The notes beneath the pieces are model-generated. The model searched no databases and was not told the DNA's origin. It saw only the letters and a list, made by a program, of their open reading frames with translations. The position numbers and the translations under genes are program-made. Of a DNA stretch of 64,000 nucleotides, positions 9,548 through 18,166 are shown piece after piece (within the stretch, counting starts at the first letter, position 1; each line of letters opens with the position of its first letter). Source of the stretch: Streptomyces fructofermentans (GTDB lineage: Bacteria > Actinomycetota > Actinomycetes > Streptomycetales > Streptomycetaceae); assembly GCF_014651055.1 (NCBI RefSeq), contig NZ_BMWD01000025.1, positions 84,761 through 148,760 on the forward strand, given 5' to 3'.

Positions 9548-10630
9548 ATGTCCTCCACCAAGCTCCGCCGGGCCTGTGCGGCCCTGGCCGCCGTCACCTC
9601 GCTCGCCCTGGCCGCGACGGCCTGCGGCGGCACCTCCAAGGACGACGTCAAGGACGAGGGCGGCTCGAACGCCACGGCCGGCAAGGCCGACCCGAACGCC
9701 GCGACCAAGAAGGGCCTGACCGTCGGCTTCCTGCCCAAGCAGGTCAACAACCCGTACTTCACCACCGCTGACAAGGGCGGCGAGAAGGCCCTCACCGAGC
9801 TGGGCTCCAAGTACAAGGAGGTCGGTCCCAGCAGCGCCACGGACACCTCCGGCCAGGTGAGCTACGTCAACACGCTCACCCAGCAGCAGGTCGACGCGAT
9901 GGCCGTCTCCGCGCAGGACCCGGGCGCCCTGTGCACCGCGCTCAAGCAGGCCATGAAGAACGGCATCAAGGTCGTCACGTACGACTCCGACACCAAGGCC
10001 GACTGCCGCAACGCCTTCGTCTCGCAGGCCAGCGCCGAGGCCCTCGGCCGCACCGAGGTGCAGCTCCTCGCCGAACAGCTCGACTACAAGGGCGAGATAG
10101 CGATCCTGTCCGCCGCGCAGACCGCCACGAACCAGAACACCTGGATCGAGTTCATGAAGGACGAACTCAAGGATCCGAAGTACAAGGACATGAAGCTCGT
10201 CAAGGTCGCCTACGGCAACGACGACGCCCAGCAGTCCTTCCAGCAGACCCAGGGCCTGCTCCAGGAGCACCCGAAGCTGAAGGGGATCATCTCCCCGACC
10301 ACGGTCGGCATCAAGGCCGCCGCCCAGTACCTGTCGGGCTCCAAGTACAAGGGCAAGGTCAAGCTGACCGGCCTCGGCACCCCGAACGACATGCGCAAGT
10401 ACGTGAAGAACGGCACCGTCGAGGCCTTCGAGCTGTGGGACCCGGCGCAGCTCGGCGCGCTCGCCGCGCACACCGCCGTCGCGCTGTCGTCCGGCCAGAT
10501 CACCGGCAAGGAGGGCGAGACCTTCAAGGCCGGCGACATGGGCACCTTCACCATCGGCAAGGACGGCGTGATCGACCTCGGCAAGCCGACCGTCTTCGAC
10601 AAGAAGAACATCGACCAGTTCAACTTCTGA
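9548..10630 (+). CDS. rhaS: Rhamnose ABC transporter substrate-binding lipoprotein
   Basis: The 360-residue protein begins with a signal peptide and lipobox (LALAATAC, cysteine near residue 26), so it should be a membrane-anchored solute-binding protein. The mature part is a periplasmic-binding-protein fold of the RhaS/RbsB type, with VGFLPKQVNNPYF near the start, AVSAQDPGAL, and GIISPTTVGIKAAAQYL. It captures rhamnose outside the cell for RhaPQT. It lies between the second permease and the mutarotase in one operon. Confidence 0.93.
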   Translation: MSSTKLRRACAALAAVTSLALAATACGGTSKDDVKDEGGSNATAGKADPNAATKKGLTVGFLPKQVNNPYFTTADKGGEKALTELGSKYKEVGPSSATDTSGQVSYVNTLTQQQVDAMAVSAQDPGALCTALKQAMKNGIKVVTYDSDTKADCRNAFVSQASAEALGRTEVQLLAEQLDYKGEIAILSAAQTATNQNTWIEFMKDELKDPKYKDMKLVKVAYGNDDAQQSFQQTQGLLQEHPKLKGIISPTTVGIKAAAQYLSGSKYKGKVKLTGLGTPNDMRKYVKNGTVEAFELWDPAQLGALAAHTAVALSSGQITGKEGETFKAGDMGTFTIGKDGVIDLGKPTVFDKKNIDQFNF

Positions 10631-10657
10631 TCCGACCGACTGCCCGGAGCGGCCTTC

Positions 10658-10978
10658 ATGCAGCGCGTCTGCTTCCTTCTCAAGGTCCGCGAGGACCGGC
10701 TCGACGAGTACCGCGAGCGGCACGCCGCCGTGTGGCCCGAGATGCTCGAAGCACTCTCGGCCACCGGCTGGCGCAACTACTCGCTCTTCCTGCGCGAGGA
10801 CGGCCTGCTGGTCGGGTACCTGGAGACGGAGGACTTCGCCGCCGCGCAGGCGGGCATGGAGGCCGCCGGGGTCAACGCCCGGTGGCAGGCCGAGATGGCG
10901 CCGTTCTTCGAATCGCTGGACGGCGCCCGTCCCGACGAGGCCATGAGGCCGCTCACCGAGGTGTTCCACCTCGCCTGA
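10658..10978 (+). CDS. rhaM: L-rhamnose mutarotase
   Basis: This 106-residue dimeric ferredoxin-like fold protein interconverts the alpha and beta anomers of L-rhamnose, supplying the form used by the isomerase. Family hallmarks visible are RVCFLLKVREDRLDEYRERH at the N-terminus, with the catalytic His of the ERHAAVWPEML segment, and a closing LTEVFHL. It follows rhaS by 27 bases with a GGAG-containing leader and ends the transport operon or leads into the secreted gene downstream. Confidence 0.95.
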   Translation: MQRVCFLLKVREDRLDEYRERHAAVWPEMLEALSATGWRNYSLFLREDGLLVGYLETEDFAAAQAGMEAAGVNARWQAEMAPFFESLDGARPDEAMRPLTEVFHLA

Positions 10979-11138
10979 CCGCGACCACCCCGCGACGGAA
11001 CGGGCCCCGCCACCCACTACAGCCTCACCCCGGCCCCCCGGCCCCCGGCCCCCGGCATCACGCGGCGCCCACCCGGCACTTCCGCACCCCGCTCTTCGCA
11101 CCTGTTCGCCCTCCTCCCACCCGCCAGGAGCCCCGATC

Positions 11139-12563
11139 ATGAAGAGACGCACCCTGCTCGCCGCCACCGCGCTGCTGGGCAGCGCGGCGGTGCCCTCAGT
11201 CGCCGGCACCGCCCGGGCCGCCGCGCCCGGACCCTCGGTCACCCCGGCCGGCACCACCACGCTCGACGGACAGGCCCTCTTCTTCGTCTCCTACGACGGC
11301 CTCGTCAACAACAACTCGTTCCAGAAGAACGGCCTGCTGACCCACAGGGGCCACCAGTACGCCGCCTGGTACACCGCGGACCGCAACGCGGTCGTCGGCC
11401 GCCGGGTGCTCGGCGGGAGCACGTGGTCGACCGTCAAGGTCGGCCACACCCTCCGGTACGACGACTCGCACAACGTCATCTCCATGGGCGTCTCCCGGAC
11501 CGACGGCCGGCTGCACCTCAACATGGACTCCCACAGCGACGGCTTCACCTACGTGAAGTCGGTGGCCGGACTCCTCGACAACCCCACCGGCCTGAGCTGG
11601 ACCGCGAGCCGGTTCGGGACGCCGCAGTCCACGCTCGACGGGCTCGCCCTCACCTCGCAGTTCACGTACCCGCAGTTCGTCGCCACACCCGAGGGAAGGC
11701 TCCAGCTCAGCTACCGCGCCGGAGTCTCCGGCAACGGCCGCAACGCCCTCGCCGAGTACGACGGCACGTCCTGGACCGCGCTGGGGGAGTGGTCCTCGGC
11801 CACCGGCACCTACACCGGCGCCCACGGCTCCAGCACCCTGCGCAACATGTACCTGCACGGCATCGACTACGACAGGAGCGGACGCCTGCACGCCTTCTTC
11901 ACCTGGCGCGAGCAGAACGCCGCCGTGATGTGCAACGCCGGCGGCCTCACCAACCACGACACCGGCTACGTCTACTCGGACGACCGCGGCCGCACCTGGC
12001 GCAACGGCGCCGGAACCCCGGTCGGCACCACCGGCGGCTCCGACCGGGTCGCCGTGACCGACGGCGGACTCGTCGTCGACCCGCTCGACCCGGACCACTC
12101 CCTCATGAACCAGGAGAGCCAGGCCACCGACTCCGCGGGCCGCCCGCACGCCATCATCAGCTACGTGCCGGGCCGCTTCGGCCAGTGCACCACCGGCTAC
12201 GTCCGGGACCGGACCGCGAACGGCCGGGCCTTCCACGTCCGCAGGACGGCCGCCGGCACCTGGCGCAAGACCGAGATCCCGGTCGCCCTCAACTCCAGCC
12301 AGCGCACCAGGCTGGTCCTCGACAAGTACGACAACGCCTACGCCGTGCTGCCCTTCGGACGGATCGCCGCCGCCTCGGCCGCCTCCGGGCACACGGACTG
12401 GACGACGCTGTTCGACGGCGGCGGCCTCAACGCCTTCGGAGAGGTCGTCGTCGACGAGACACGGATCGCCCAGGACGGCGTACTGTCCGTCCTCCACCAG
12501 GTGAAGTCCACCGGTACGACCCCCTCGGCGCTCCGCGTCGCCGATTTCGCACTGCCCGTATGA
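11139..12563 (+). CDS. Secreted BNR-repeat beta-propeller, probable rhamnoside- or uronide-acting enzyme
   Basis: The 474-residue protein has a twin-arginine-like export signal (KRRTLLAATALLGSAAV, cleavage after ARA near residue 29). The rest resembles the BNR_4 propeller family (PF15892) that includes GH145 rhamnosidases and PL24/PL25 ulvan lyases: YDDSHNVISMGVSRTDG near residue 107 contains the conserved histidine region, and QFTYPQFV and YSDDRGRTW are propeller blades. Position inside the rhamnose locus suggests it releases rhamnose from a polysaccharide or glycoside outside the cell. The exact reaction cannot be told from sequence; a non-catalytic binding role is possible. Confidence 0.7.
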   Translation: MKRRTLLAATALLGSAAVPSVAGTARAAAPGPSVTPAGTTTLDGQALFFVSYDGLVNNNSFQKNGLLTHRGHQYAAWYTADRNAVVGRRVLGGSTWSTVKVGHTLRYDDSHNVISMGVSRTDGRLHLNMDSHSDGFTYVKSVAGLLDNPTGLSWTASRFGTPQSTLDGLALTSQFTYPQFVATPEGRLQLSYRAGVSGNGRNALAEYDGTSWTALGEWSSATGTYTGAHGSSTLRNMYLHGIDYDRSGRLHAFFTWREQNAAVMCNAGGLTNHDTGYVYSDDRGRTWRNGAGTPVGTTGGSDRVAVTDGGLVVDPLDPDHSLMNQESQATDSAGRPHAIISYVPGRFGQCTTGYVRDRTANGRAFHVRRTAAGTWRKTEIPVALNSSQRTRLVLDKYDNAYAVLPFGRIAAASAASGHTDWTTLFDGGGLNAFGEVVVDETRIAQDGVLSVLHQVKSTGTTPSALRVADFALPV

Positions 12564-12642
12564 CGGAATCCGTCCCCGGTGGGCGCGCGGGTAACCTGAG
12601 CGCGTGCCCACCACTCCCCGCTCTTCCGGAGGTAACCGCCTG

Positions 12643-13668
12643 ATGGCCCAGTCGGTGGGTATCAAGGACGTCGCCCGAGTCGCCGGAGTCTCCGTCGGCA
12701 CGGTGTCGAACGTCATCAACCGCCCGGACACGGTCGCCTCCGAGACCCGTGCCCGTGTGCTCTCCGCCATCGACCGGCTCGGCTACGTCCGCAGCGAGTC
12801 CGCACGGCAACTGCGCGCCGGGCGCAGCAGGATCATGGGCCTGCTCGTCCTCGACATGGGCAACCCGTTCTTCGTGGACGTGGCCCGCGGCGCCGAGCGG
12901 GCGGCCCGCGAGACCGGACTCGGCGTGATGGTCTGCAACAGCGCCCAGAGCGCCGGCGAGGAGGCCGACTACCTGTCGCTCTTCGCCGAGCAGCGGGTCC
13001 GCGGGGTGCTGCTGACCCCCGCCGACGCGACCGGGCGCAACATCGCCGCGTTCCGCCGCCACGGCATCCCCTTCGTCCTCGTCGACCGGGTCGCCGAGGG
13101 CACCACCGAGTGCTCGGTGTCCGTCGACGACGTGGCGGGCGGCGCGCTGGCCGTGCGGCACCTGGTCGACGCCGGCCACCGCTCCATCGCGTACGTGAGC
13201 GGACCGCCCGGACTGAACCAGGTCAGGGACCGCCGCACCGGCGCCCTCAACGCGCTCGCCGAGGCCGGGCTCGGCCCCGAGTGCCTGCGGGAGCTGCCCA
13301 CCGAGCGGCTCGACGTGGCCGCCGGACGCGACGCGGGGGCCCGGCTCCTGGGCCTCGCCGTGCGCCCCACCGCCGTCTTCTGCGCCAACGACCTGCTCGC
13401 CCTCGGCGTCCTCCAGGCCGTGTTCGCGGCCGGCGTGGGCGTCCCCGACGACCTCGCGATCGTCGGCTACGACGACATCGAGTTCGCCGCGGCCGCCGCC
13501 GTACCGCTCACCTCGGTGCGTCAGCCCGCCGTGACCATGGGCGCGCTCGCGGCGGAACTGCTGCTGGAGGAGACGGAGGCGGAGACCGCGTCCACCCCGC
13601 ACGAGCACCGGCGCGTGGTGCTCCAGCCGGAGCTGGTGGTACGGCGTTCCAGCCTGCCGCGACGCTGA
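12643..13668 (+). CDS. LacI-family transcriptional regulator, probable rhamnose repressor
   Basis: The 341-residue protein starts with a classic LacI helix-turn-helix (IKDVARVAGVSVGTVSNVIN, residues 5-24) followed by a periplasmic-binding-like ligand domain ending in VGYDDIEFAAAAAVPLTSVRQP. The ATG at 12643 is chosen over an in-frame GTG 39 bases upstream because a GGAGG lies ten bases before it and the HTH then sits at the normal position. It probably binds the two TGAAAC-type palindromes between rhaI and rhaT and responds to rhamnose or rhamnulose; this is inferred from its place in the locus. Confidence 0.9.
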   Translation: MAQSVGIKDVARVAGVSVGTVSNVINRPDTVASETRARVLSAIDRLGYVRSESARQLRAGRSRIMGLLVLDMGNPFFVDVARGAERAARETGLGVMVCNSAQSAGEEADYLSLFAEQRVRGVLLTPADATGRNIAAFRRHGIPFVLVDRVAEGTTECSVSVDDVAGGALAVRHLVDAGHRSIAYVSGPPGLNQVRDRRTGALNALAEAGLGPECLRELPTERLDVAAGRDAGARLLGLAVRPTAVFCANDLLALGVLQAVFAAGVGVPDDLAIVGYDDIEFAAAAAVPLTSVRQPAVTMGALAAELLLEETEAETASTPHEHRRVVLQPELVVRRSSLPRR

Positions 13669-13805
13669 GCGGTCGGTCAGTATGTTTCCGGCAACGGCCT
13701 GATCCGCCGGTCAGTACGGAATTCTTGATCCCCGGGGTCGGATCGCCGAACAACTTGTGTTGAACTGGGTCGCAGCCAGCAATCCGTCCGTCTCGGGAGC
13801 CCTTC

Positions 13806-15107
13806 TTGAGTGCCAGCTACCGTCAGCCCGGAGTCGTCCTCACCGACCGCCGCTTCACCGTGCCCCTCGATCACGACGCCCCCTCCGGGGAGACGATCGA
13901 GCTGTTCGCCCGGGAAGTGGTCGCGAGCGGGAGAGCGGACAAGGACCTGCCCTGGCTGGTCTACCTCCAGGGCGGCCCGGGGTTCGGCGCCAACCGCTTC
14001 GTCGGCAAGCAGGCCTGGCTCGGCCGCGCCCTGGAGGACCACCGCGTCCTGCTGCTCGACCAGCGCGGCACCGGCAGCTCCACGCCCGCCAACCGGCAGA
14101 CCCTCCCGCTGCGCGGAGGCCCCCGCGAGCAGGCCGACTACCTCGCCCTGTTCCGCGCCGACTCCATCGTCCGCGACTGCGAGACGATCCGCCCCGCCGT
14201 CACCGGCGGCGCCCCCTGGACCGTCCTCGGCCAGAGCTTCGGCGGCTTCTGCGCCACCCACTACCTCTCCACCGCGCCCGAGGGCCTGAGCGCGGCCCTG
14301 ATCACGGGCGGCCTGCCCACCCTCGACGGGCACGCCGACGACGTCTACCGGGCCGCGTACCCGCGCATCGAGCGCAAGGTCGCCGCCCACTACGCGCGCT
14401 ACCCGCAGGACGTCGAGCGGGCCCGACGGATCGCCGAGTACCTGCTGAGCCACGAACCCGTCCTGAACGGCGGCTACCGGCTCACCGTCGAGGCCTTCCA
14501 GTCCCTCGGCATCCTCCTCGGCGGCGGCGAGGGCAGCCACCGGCTGCACTACCTCCTGGAGAACGCCTTCGTCCGCACCGCCCAGGGACCGGCCCTCTCC
14601 GACGCCTTCCAGGAGGACGTACAGGCCGCCCTGTCCTTCGCGGGCCACCCGCTCTACGCGCTGGTGCACGAGGCCTGCTACGCGCAGGGCGACCGGCCCA
14701 CCGCCTGGTCCGCCGAACGGGTCCGCGCCGAGTTCCCCCAGTTCGACGCCGGCAAGACCCTCGCGGGCGACGGCCCGCTGCTGTTCACCGGCGAGTCCGT
14801 GCACCCGTGGACCTTCGACTGCGACCCGGCACTGCGCCCGCTGCGCGAGACCGCCGACCTGCTCGCCGAGCGCACCGACTGGGCCCCGCTCTACGACGCC
14901 GGCCGCCTCGCCGCCAACGAGGTCCCCGTCGCCGCGGCCGTCTACCACGACGACATGTACGTCGACACCGCGCACTCGCTGCGCACGGCGGGCACGATCC
15001 GCGGACTGCGGACGTACGTCACCGACGAGTTCGAGCACGACGGCGTACGCGCCGGCGGACCCCGCGTGCTGGACCGGCTGCTGGCGCTGGCGCGCGACGA
15101 CGTCTGA
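13806..15107 (+). CDS. Alpha/beta hydrolase, prolyl aminopeptidase-like (S33)
   Basis: This 433-residue protein has the S33 features: an oxyanion segment LQGGPGFGANR near residue 56, DQRGTGSSTP, and the nucleophile elbow GQSFGGF with serine near residue 143. A long helical cap follows, and the C-terminal HDDMYVD and EFEHDG segments could provide the acid and histidine. It probably removes N-terminal residues from short peptides in the cytoplasm. The start is a TTG after GGGAG six bases upstream; no in-frame ATG gives a better start. It stands alone after the rhamnose locus. Confidence 0.85.
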   Translation: MSASYRQPGVVLTDRRFTVPLDHDAPSGETIELFAREVVASGRADKDLPWLVYLQGGPGFGANRFVGKQAWLGRALEDHRVLLLDQRGTGSSTPANRQTLPLRGGPREQADYLALFRADSIVRDCETIRPAVTGGAPWTVLGQSFGGFCATHYLSTAPEGLSAALITGGLPTLDGHADDVYRAAYPRIERKVAAHYARYPQDVERARRIAEYLLSHEPVLNGGYRLTVEAFQSLGILLGGGEGSHRLHYLLENAFVRTAQGPALSDAFQEDVQAALSFAGHPLYALVHEACYAQGDRPTAWSAERVRAEFPQFDAGKTLAGDGPLLFTGESVHPWTFDCDPALRPLRETADLLAERTDWAPLYDAGRLAANEVPVAAAVYHDDMYVDTAHSLRTAGTIRGLRTYVTDEFEHDGVRAGGPRVLDRLLALARDDV

Positions 15108-15154
15108 GCGCAGCGTCGCGGCGTTCGCGGCCCGGCCCGGTTAGTGTGCCGGGC

Positions 15155-15889
15155 ATGACCGAGCCGACGAACGATCAGCTGCGGCCCATGCCCGACGACT
15201 GGCAGCGCGCCCTCGCCGTGGTGGCCCACCCGGACGACCTCGAATACGGCTGTGCCGCCGCCGTCGCGGCCTGGACGGACGGCGGCCGCGAGGTCGCCTA
15301 CGTGCTGGCCACCCGGGGCGAGGCCGGCATCGACACGCTGGATCCGGACCGCTGCGGCCCGCTGCGGGAGCGGGAGCAGCGGGCCAGCGCCGCGGTGGTC
15401 GGGGTGTCCGAGGTGGAGTTCCTCGACCACCGGGACGGTGTCGTCGAGTACGGCACCGCGCTGCGACGGGACATCGCCCTCGCGATCCGCAGGCACCGGC
15501 CCGAACTGGTGATCACCCTCAACCACCGGGACACCTGGGGCGGCGTCGCCTGGAACACGCCCGACCACGTCGCCGTCGGACGCGCCACGCTCGACGCCGC
15601 CGGGGACGCCGGCAACCGCTGGATCTTCCCGGAGCCCGGCCTGGACCCCTGGAGCGGCGTCCGCTGGGTCGCCGTCGCGGGCTCGGGCAACCCCACCCAC
15701 GCCGTCGACGCCACGCCGGGACTGGAGCGCGCGGTGCTCTCCCTGCTCGAACACCGCAGCTACATCGAGGCGTTGACCGACGAGGAACCCGAGGAGTACG
15801 CGCGGTCCCTCCTGACCGGATTCGCCGCGGGCGCGGGCGAACGCTTCGGCGGCCGGCCGGCCGTGGCCTTCGAGCTCTTCAGCCGGTGA
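15155..15889 (+). CDS. PIG-L family LmbE-type deacetylase
   Basis: The 244-residue protein carries the zinc-binding AHPDD motif (VVAHPDDLEYG, about residue 24-34), ITLNHRD in the middle and HVAVGRAT with the third histidine. PIG-L enzymes remove N-acetyl groups from sugar conjugates; in actinobacteria this includes mycothiol pathway enzymes, but the substrate here is unknown. Its stop overlaps the GTG of the sigma factor gene by four bases, which links the two in one transcript. Confidence 0.85.
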   Translation: MTEPTNDQLRPMPDDWQRALAVVAHPDDLEYGCAAAVAAWTDGGREVAYVLATRGEAGIDTLDPDRCGPLREREQRASAAVVGVSEVEFLDHRDGVVEYGTALRRDIALAIRRHRPELVITLNHRDTWGGVAWNTPDHVAVGRATLDAAGDAGNRWIFPEPGLDPWSGVRWVAVAGSGNPTHAVDATPGLERAVLSLLEHRSYIEALTDEEPEEYARSLLTGFAAGAGERFGGRPAVAFELFSR

Positions 15890-16761
15890 GCGCCGCACCG
15901 GCCGAACGCTTCGAGGAGCACCGGAGCATGCTCCGTGCCGTGGCGTACCGGATGCTCGGCTCGTTCAGCGAGGCCGACGACGCGGTCCAGGAGACCTGGC
16001 TCAGGCTCAGCCGCACGGAGATCTCCGAGGTGGAGAACCTGGGCGGGTGGCTGACCACCGTGACCGGACGCATCTGCCTGGACATGCTGCGCGCGCGGAC
16101 CGCGCGGCGCGAGGAGCCGCTGGACAGCCATGTGCCGGACCTCGTCGTGCGCCCGCTCGACCCCGAGGAGGAAGCGGTACGCGCGGACTCCGTGGGGGCG
16201 GCGCTGCTCATCGTCCTGGAGGCGCTCGACCCCGCCGAGCGGCTGGCGTTCGTCCTGCACGACATGTTCGCGGTGCCGTTCGACGACATCGCGCCCGTCG
16301 TGGGGCGCAGCACGGCGGCCACCCGGCAGCTCGCGTCCCGCGCGCGGCGGCGGGTGCGCGACGCGGCCCCGGTGCCCGATCCCGACCTCGCCCGGCAGCG
16401 CGAGGTGGTCGAGGCGTTCCTCGCCGCCGCGCGCGCCGGCGACTTCGAGGCGCTCGTCGCCGTGCTCCACCCGGACGTCGTCCTGCGCGCCGACGCCGGC
16501 CTGCTCGTCACCGGCCCGGCGGTGTCCAAGCTGGTCAGGGGGGCGCGGGCGGTGGCCGGGCAGGCTGCGATGTTCGCACGGTTCGCCGCGCACACGAGGA
16601 CCGTACTCGTCAACGGCTCGGTCGGGACGGTCACGGCGCCCGAGGGCAGACCGCTGTCCGTCGCCGCGCTGACCGTCGTGGACGGCAGGATCGTCGCCAT
16701 GGACATCCTGGCCGACCCGGACCGGCTGGCCCGGCTCGACCTCGGACTCCTCGTGGAGTGA
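15886..16761 (+). CDS. ECF41-type (SigJ-like) RNA polymerase sigma factor with SnoaL domain
   Basis: The 291-residue protein has sigma region 2 (LRAVAYRMLGSFSEADDAVQ, about 14-33), region 4 (DIAPVVGRSTAATRQLASRARRR) and a C-terminal NTF2/SnoaL-like domain from about residue 170, ending in DGRIVAMDILADPDRL. This fused domain is the mark of the ECF41 group, where it tunes sigma activity in place of an anti-sigma factor. ECF41 genes usually sit beside an oxidoreductase or carboxymuconolactone gene; here the coupled neighbour is a PIG-L deacetylase. The GTG start overlaps the upstream stop as GTGA. Confidence 0.88.
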   Translation: MSAAPAERFEEHRSMLRAVAYRMLGSFSEADDAVQETWLRLSRTEISEVENLGGWLTTVTGRICLDMLRARTARREEPLDSHVPDLVVRPLDPEEEAVRADSVGAALLIVLEALDPAERLAFVLHDMFAVPFDDIAPVVGRSTAATRQLASRARRRVRDAAPVPDPDLARQREVVEAFLAAARAGDFEALVAVLHPDVVLRADAGLLVTGPAVSKLVRGARAVAGQAAMFARFAAHTRTVLVNGSVGTVTAPEGRPLSVAALTVVDGRIVAMDILADPDRLARLDLGLLVE

Positions 16762-16961
16762 GGCACGTGAGGCAAGGGAGGCCAGTGATGTCAGTGATGT
16801 CAGTGAGGCCTCTACGAGGTCCGCCTCCTGGTCGCGCCGCCGGATCCGCCCGCCCGCGGGACCGGCGGCGGGCCCCCGTACGGGAGTTGGGCCCCGAACC
16901 GGCCAACGGCCGCCCGCACCGCGAGTGATCGTCCCCATGCGTCCTGCGTAGGGTGGGAGGC

Positions 16962-17798
16962 ATGTACGAGCATCACGGCACGGCGGCGCCCGCCCGCACC
17001 GAACTCCAGGCGGACTGCACACGGTGCTTCGGCCTGTGCTGCGTGGCCCTGCCCTTCGCCGCCTCGGCGGACTTCGCCATCGACAAGGACGCCGGGAGCC
17101 CCTGCCCGAACCTCCGCGCGGACTCCCGCTGCGGCATCCACACGGAACTGCGGGAACGCGGATTCGGCGGCTGCACGGTCTACGACTGCTTCGGCGCGGG
17201 CCAGAAGGTCTCGCAGGTCACCTTCGGCGGCGCGGACTGGCGCTCGGCCCCGCCGGAACGGGCCCGCCTGATGTTCGAGGTGTTCCCGGTGGTGCGCCAG
17301 CTCCACGAACTCCTCCGACACCTCACCGAGGCGCTGGCCCTGCCGGCGGCCCGCCCGGTCCACACCGAGCTGCGCCGCGCGCTGGACCGCACGGAGGCGC
17401 TGACCCGCCTCGCCCCGGAGGAGATCGCCGAGGTGGACGTCCCCGCGGTCCGGGGCGAGGCCAACGCGCTGCTGCTGCGCGCCAGCGAGCTGGCCCGCGC
17501 GGCCCAGGGCGGCCGGCGCAAGGAGCACCGGGGCGCCGATCTGATGGGCGCGCGGATGCGGGGCGCCGACCTGCGGGCAGCCGGCCTGCGGGGCGCCCGC
17601 CTCGTCGCCGCGGACCTGACGGGCGCGGATCTGCGCGGCGCGGACCTGACGGGCGCCGACCTGCGGGACACGGACCTCACGGACGCCGACCTGACAGGGG
17701 CCCTGTTCCTCACGCAGGCGCAGGTCGACGCGGCGAAGGGCGGCCCGGGCACGCGCCTCCCGAAGCCGCTCACGAGGCCGGGCCACTGGCCGAGCTGA
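16962..17798 (+). CDS. Cysteine-cluster (YkgJ-like) protein with C-terminal pentapeptide repeats
   Basis: The 278-residue protein has a cysteine-rich N-terminus: CTRCFGLCC near residue 20, then C-P-N, C-G-I-H and GGCTVYDCFG, the pattern of YkgJ-type metal or Fe-S cluster domains. Residues about 185-250 are pentapeptide repeats of the A(D/N)LxG type (GADLMGARMRGADLR and following), which fold as a right-handed quadrilateral helix. The ATG at 16962 is favoured because AGGG lies eight bases upstream; an in-frame GTG nine bases earlier is the alternative. Function unknown. Confidence 0.8.
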   Translation: MYEHHGTAAPARTELQADCTRCFGLCCVALPFAASADFAIDKDAGSPCPNLRADSRCGIHTELRERGFGGCTVYDCFGAGQKVSQVTFGGADWRSAPPERARLMFEVFPVVRQLHELLRHLTEALALPAARPVHTELRRALDRTEALTRLAPEEIAEVDVPAVRGEANALLLRASELARAAQGGRRKEHRGADLMGARMRGADLRAAGLRGARLVAADLTGADLRGADLTGADLRDTDLTDADLTGALFLTQAQVDAAKGGPGTRLPKPLTRPGHWPS

Positions 17799-18166
17799 GA
17801 CGCAGGCCCCGGCCACCGACTGCCCGCTGCGTCCACCGGGCCACCGTGCCACCTGGCCCGGACGTCGCGCGGAGGCCTGCCGGTCGTCGCGGCGGGGGAC
17901 CAGTAGACGAGACGCAGCGTCAGTCCCGCGGCATCAACGCGAGCCGCAGCCGGCACCCAGGGTCCGCGCTCAGCTCGCACTGGCGCAGCAGCAGCCCTTG
18001 TACGAGCGTCGCCCGGGTAGTGCGAACTGTCGCCCGCTGCTTGCCCGAGCGTACGTGCCGAGCGACTCGCGGAGCTGGCTCGTAGGACTCGGTCAGCGAG
18101 GAGTCGCTCCTCACCGAGACGGAGGAGCAGGGCCTCAACGTGCGCGACGTACCAGCGGGGTGGCCT
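17799..18166. other. Gene-poor interval
   Basis: No convincing gene is visible in these 368 bases. A minus-strand open frame ending near 17920 is arginine-rich and resembles nothing I recognise; it could be the tail of a decayed gene. It separates the convergent pentapeptide-repeat gene and the kinase gene. Confidence 0.4.

Noticed and set aside
10979..11138. C-rich run with repeated CCCCCGG blocks before the propeller gene
   Set aside because: Low-complexity intergenic sequence; no defined stem or operator could be drawn.
8423..11260. 945-codon open frame opposite the rhamnose transporter genes
   Set aside because: It is Gly/Arg/Val-rich antisense sequence without motifs; the plus-strand genes are certain.
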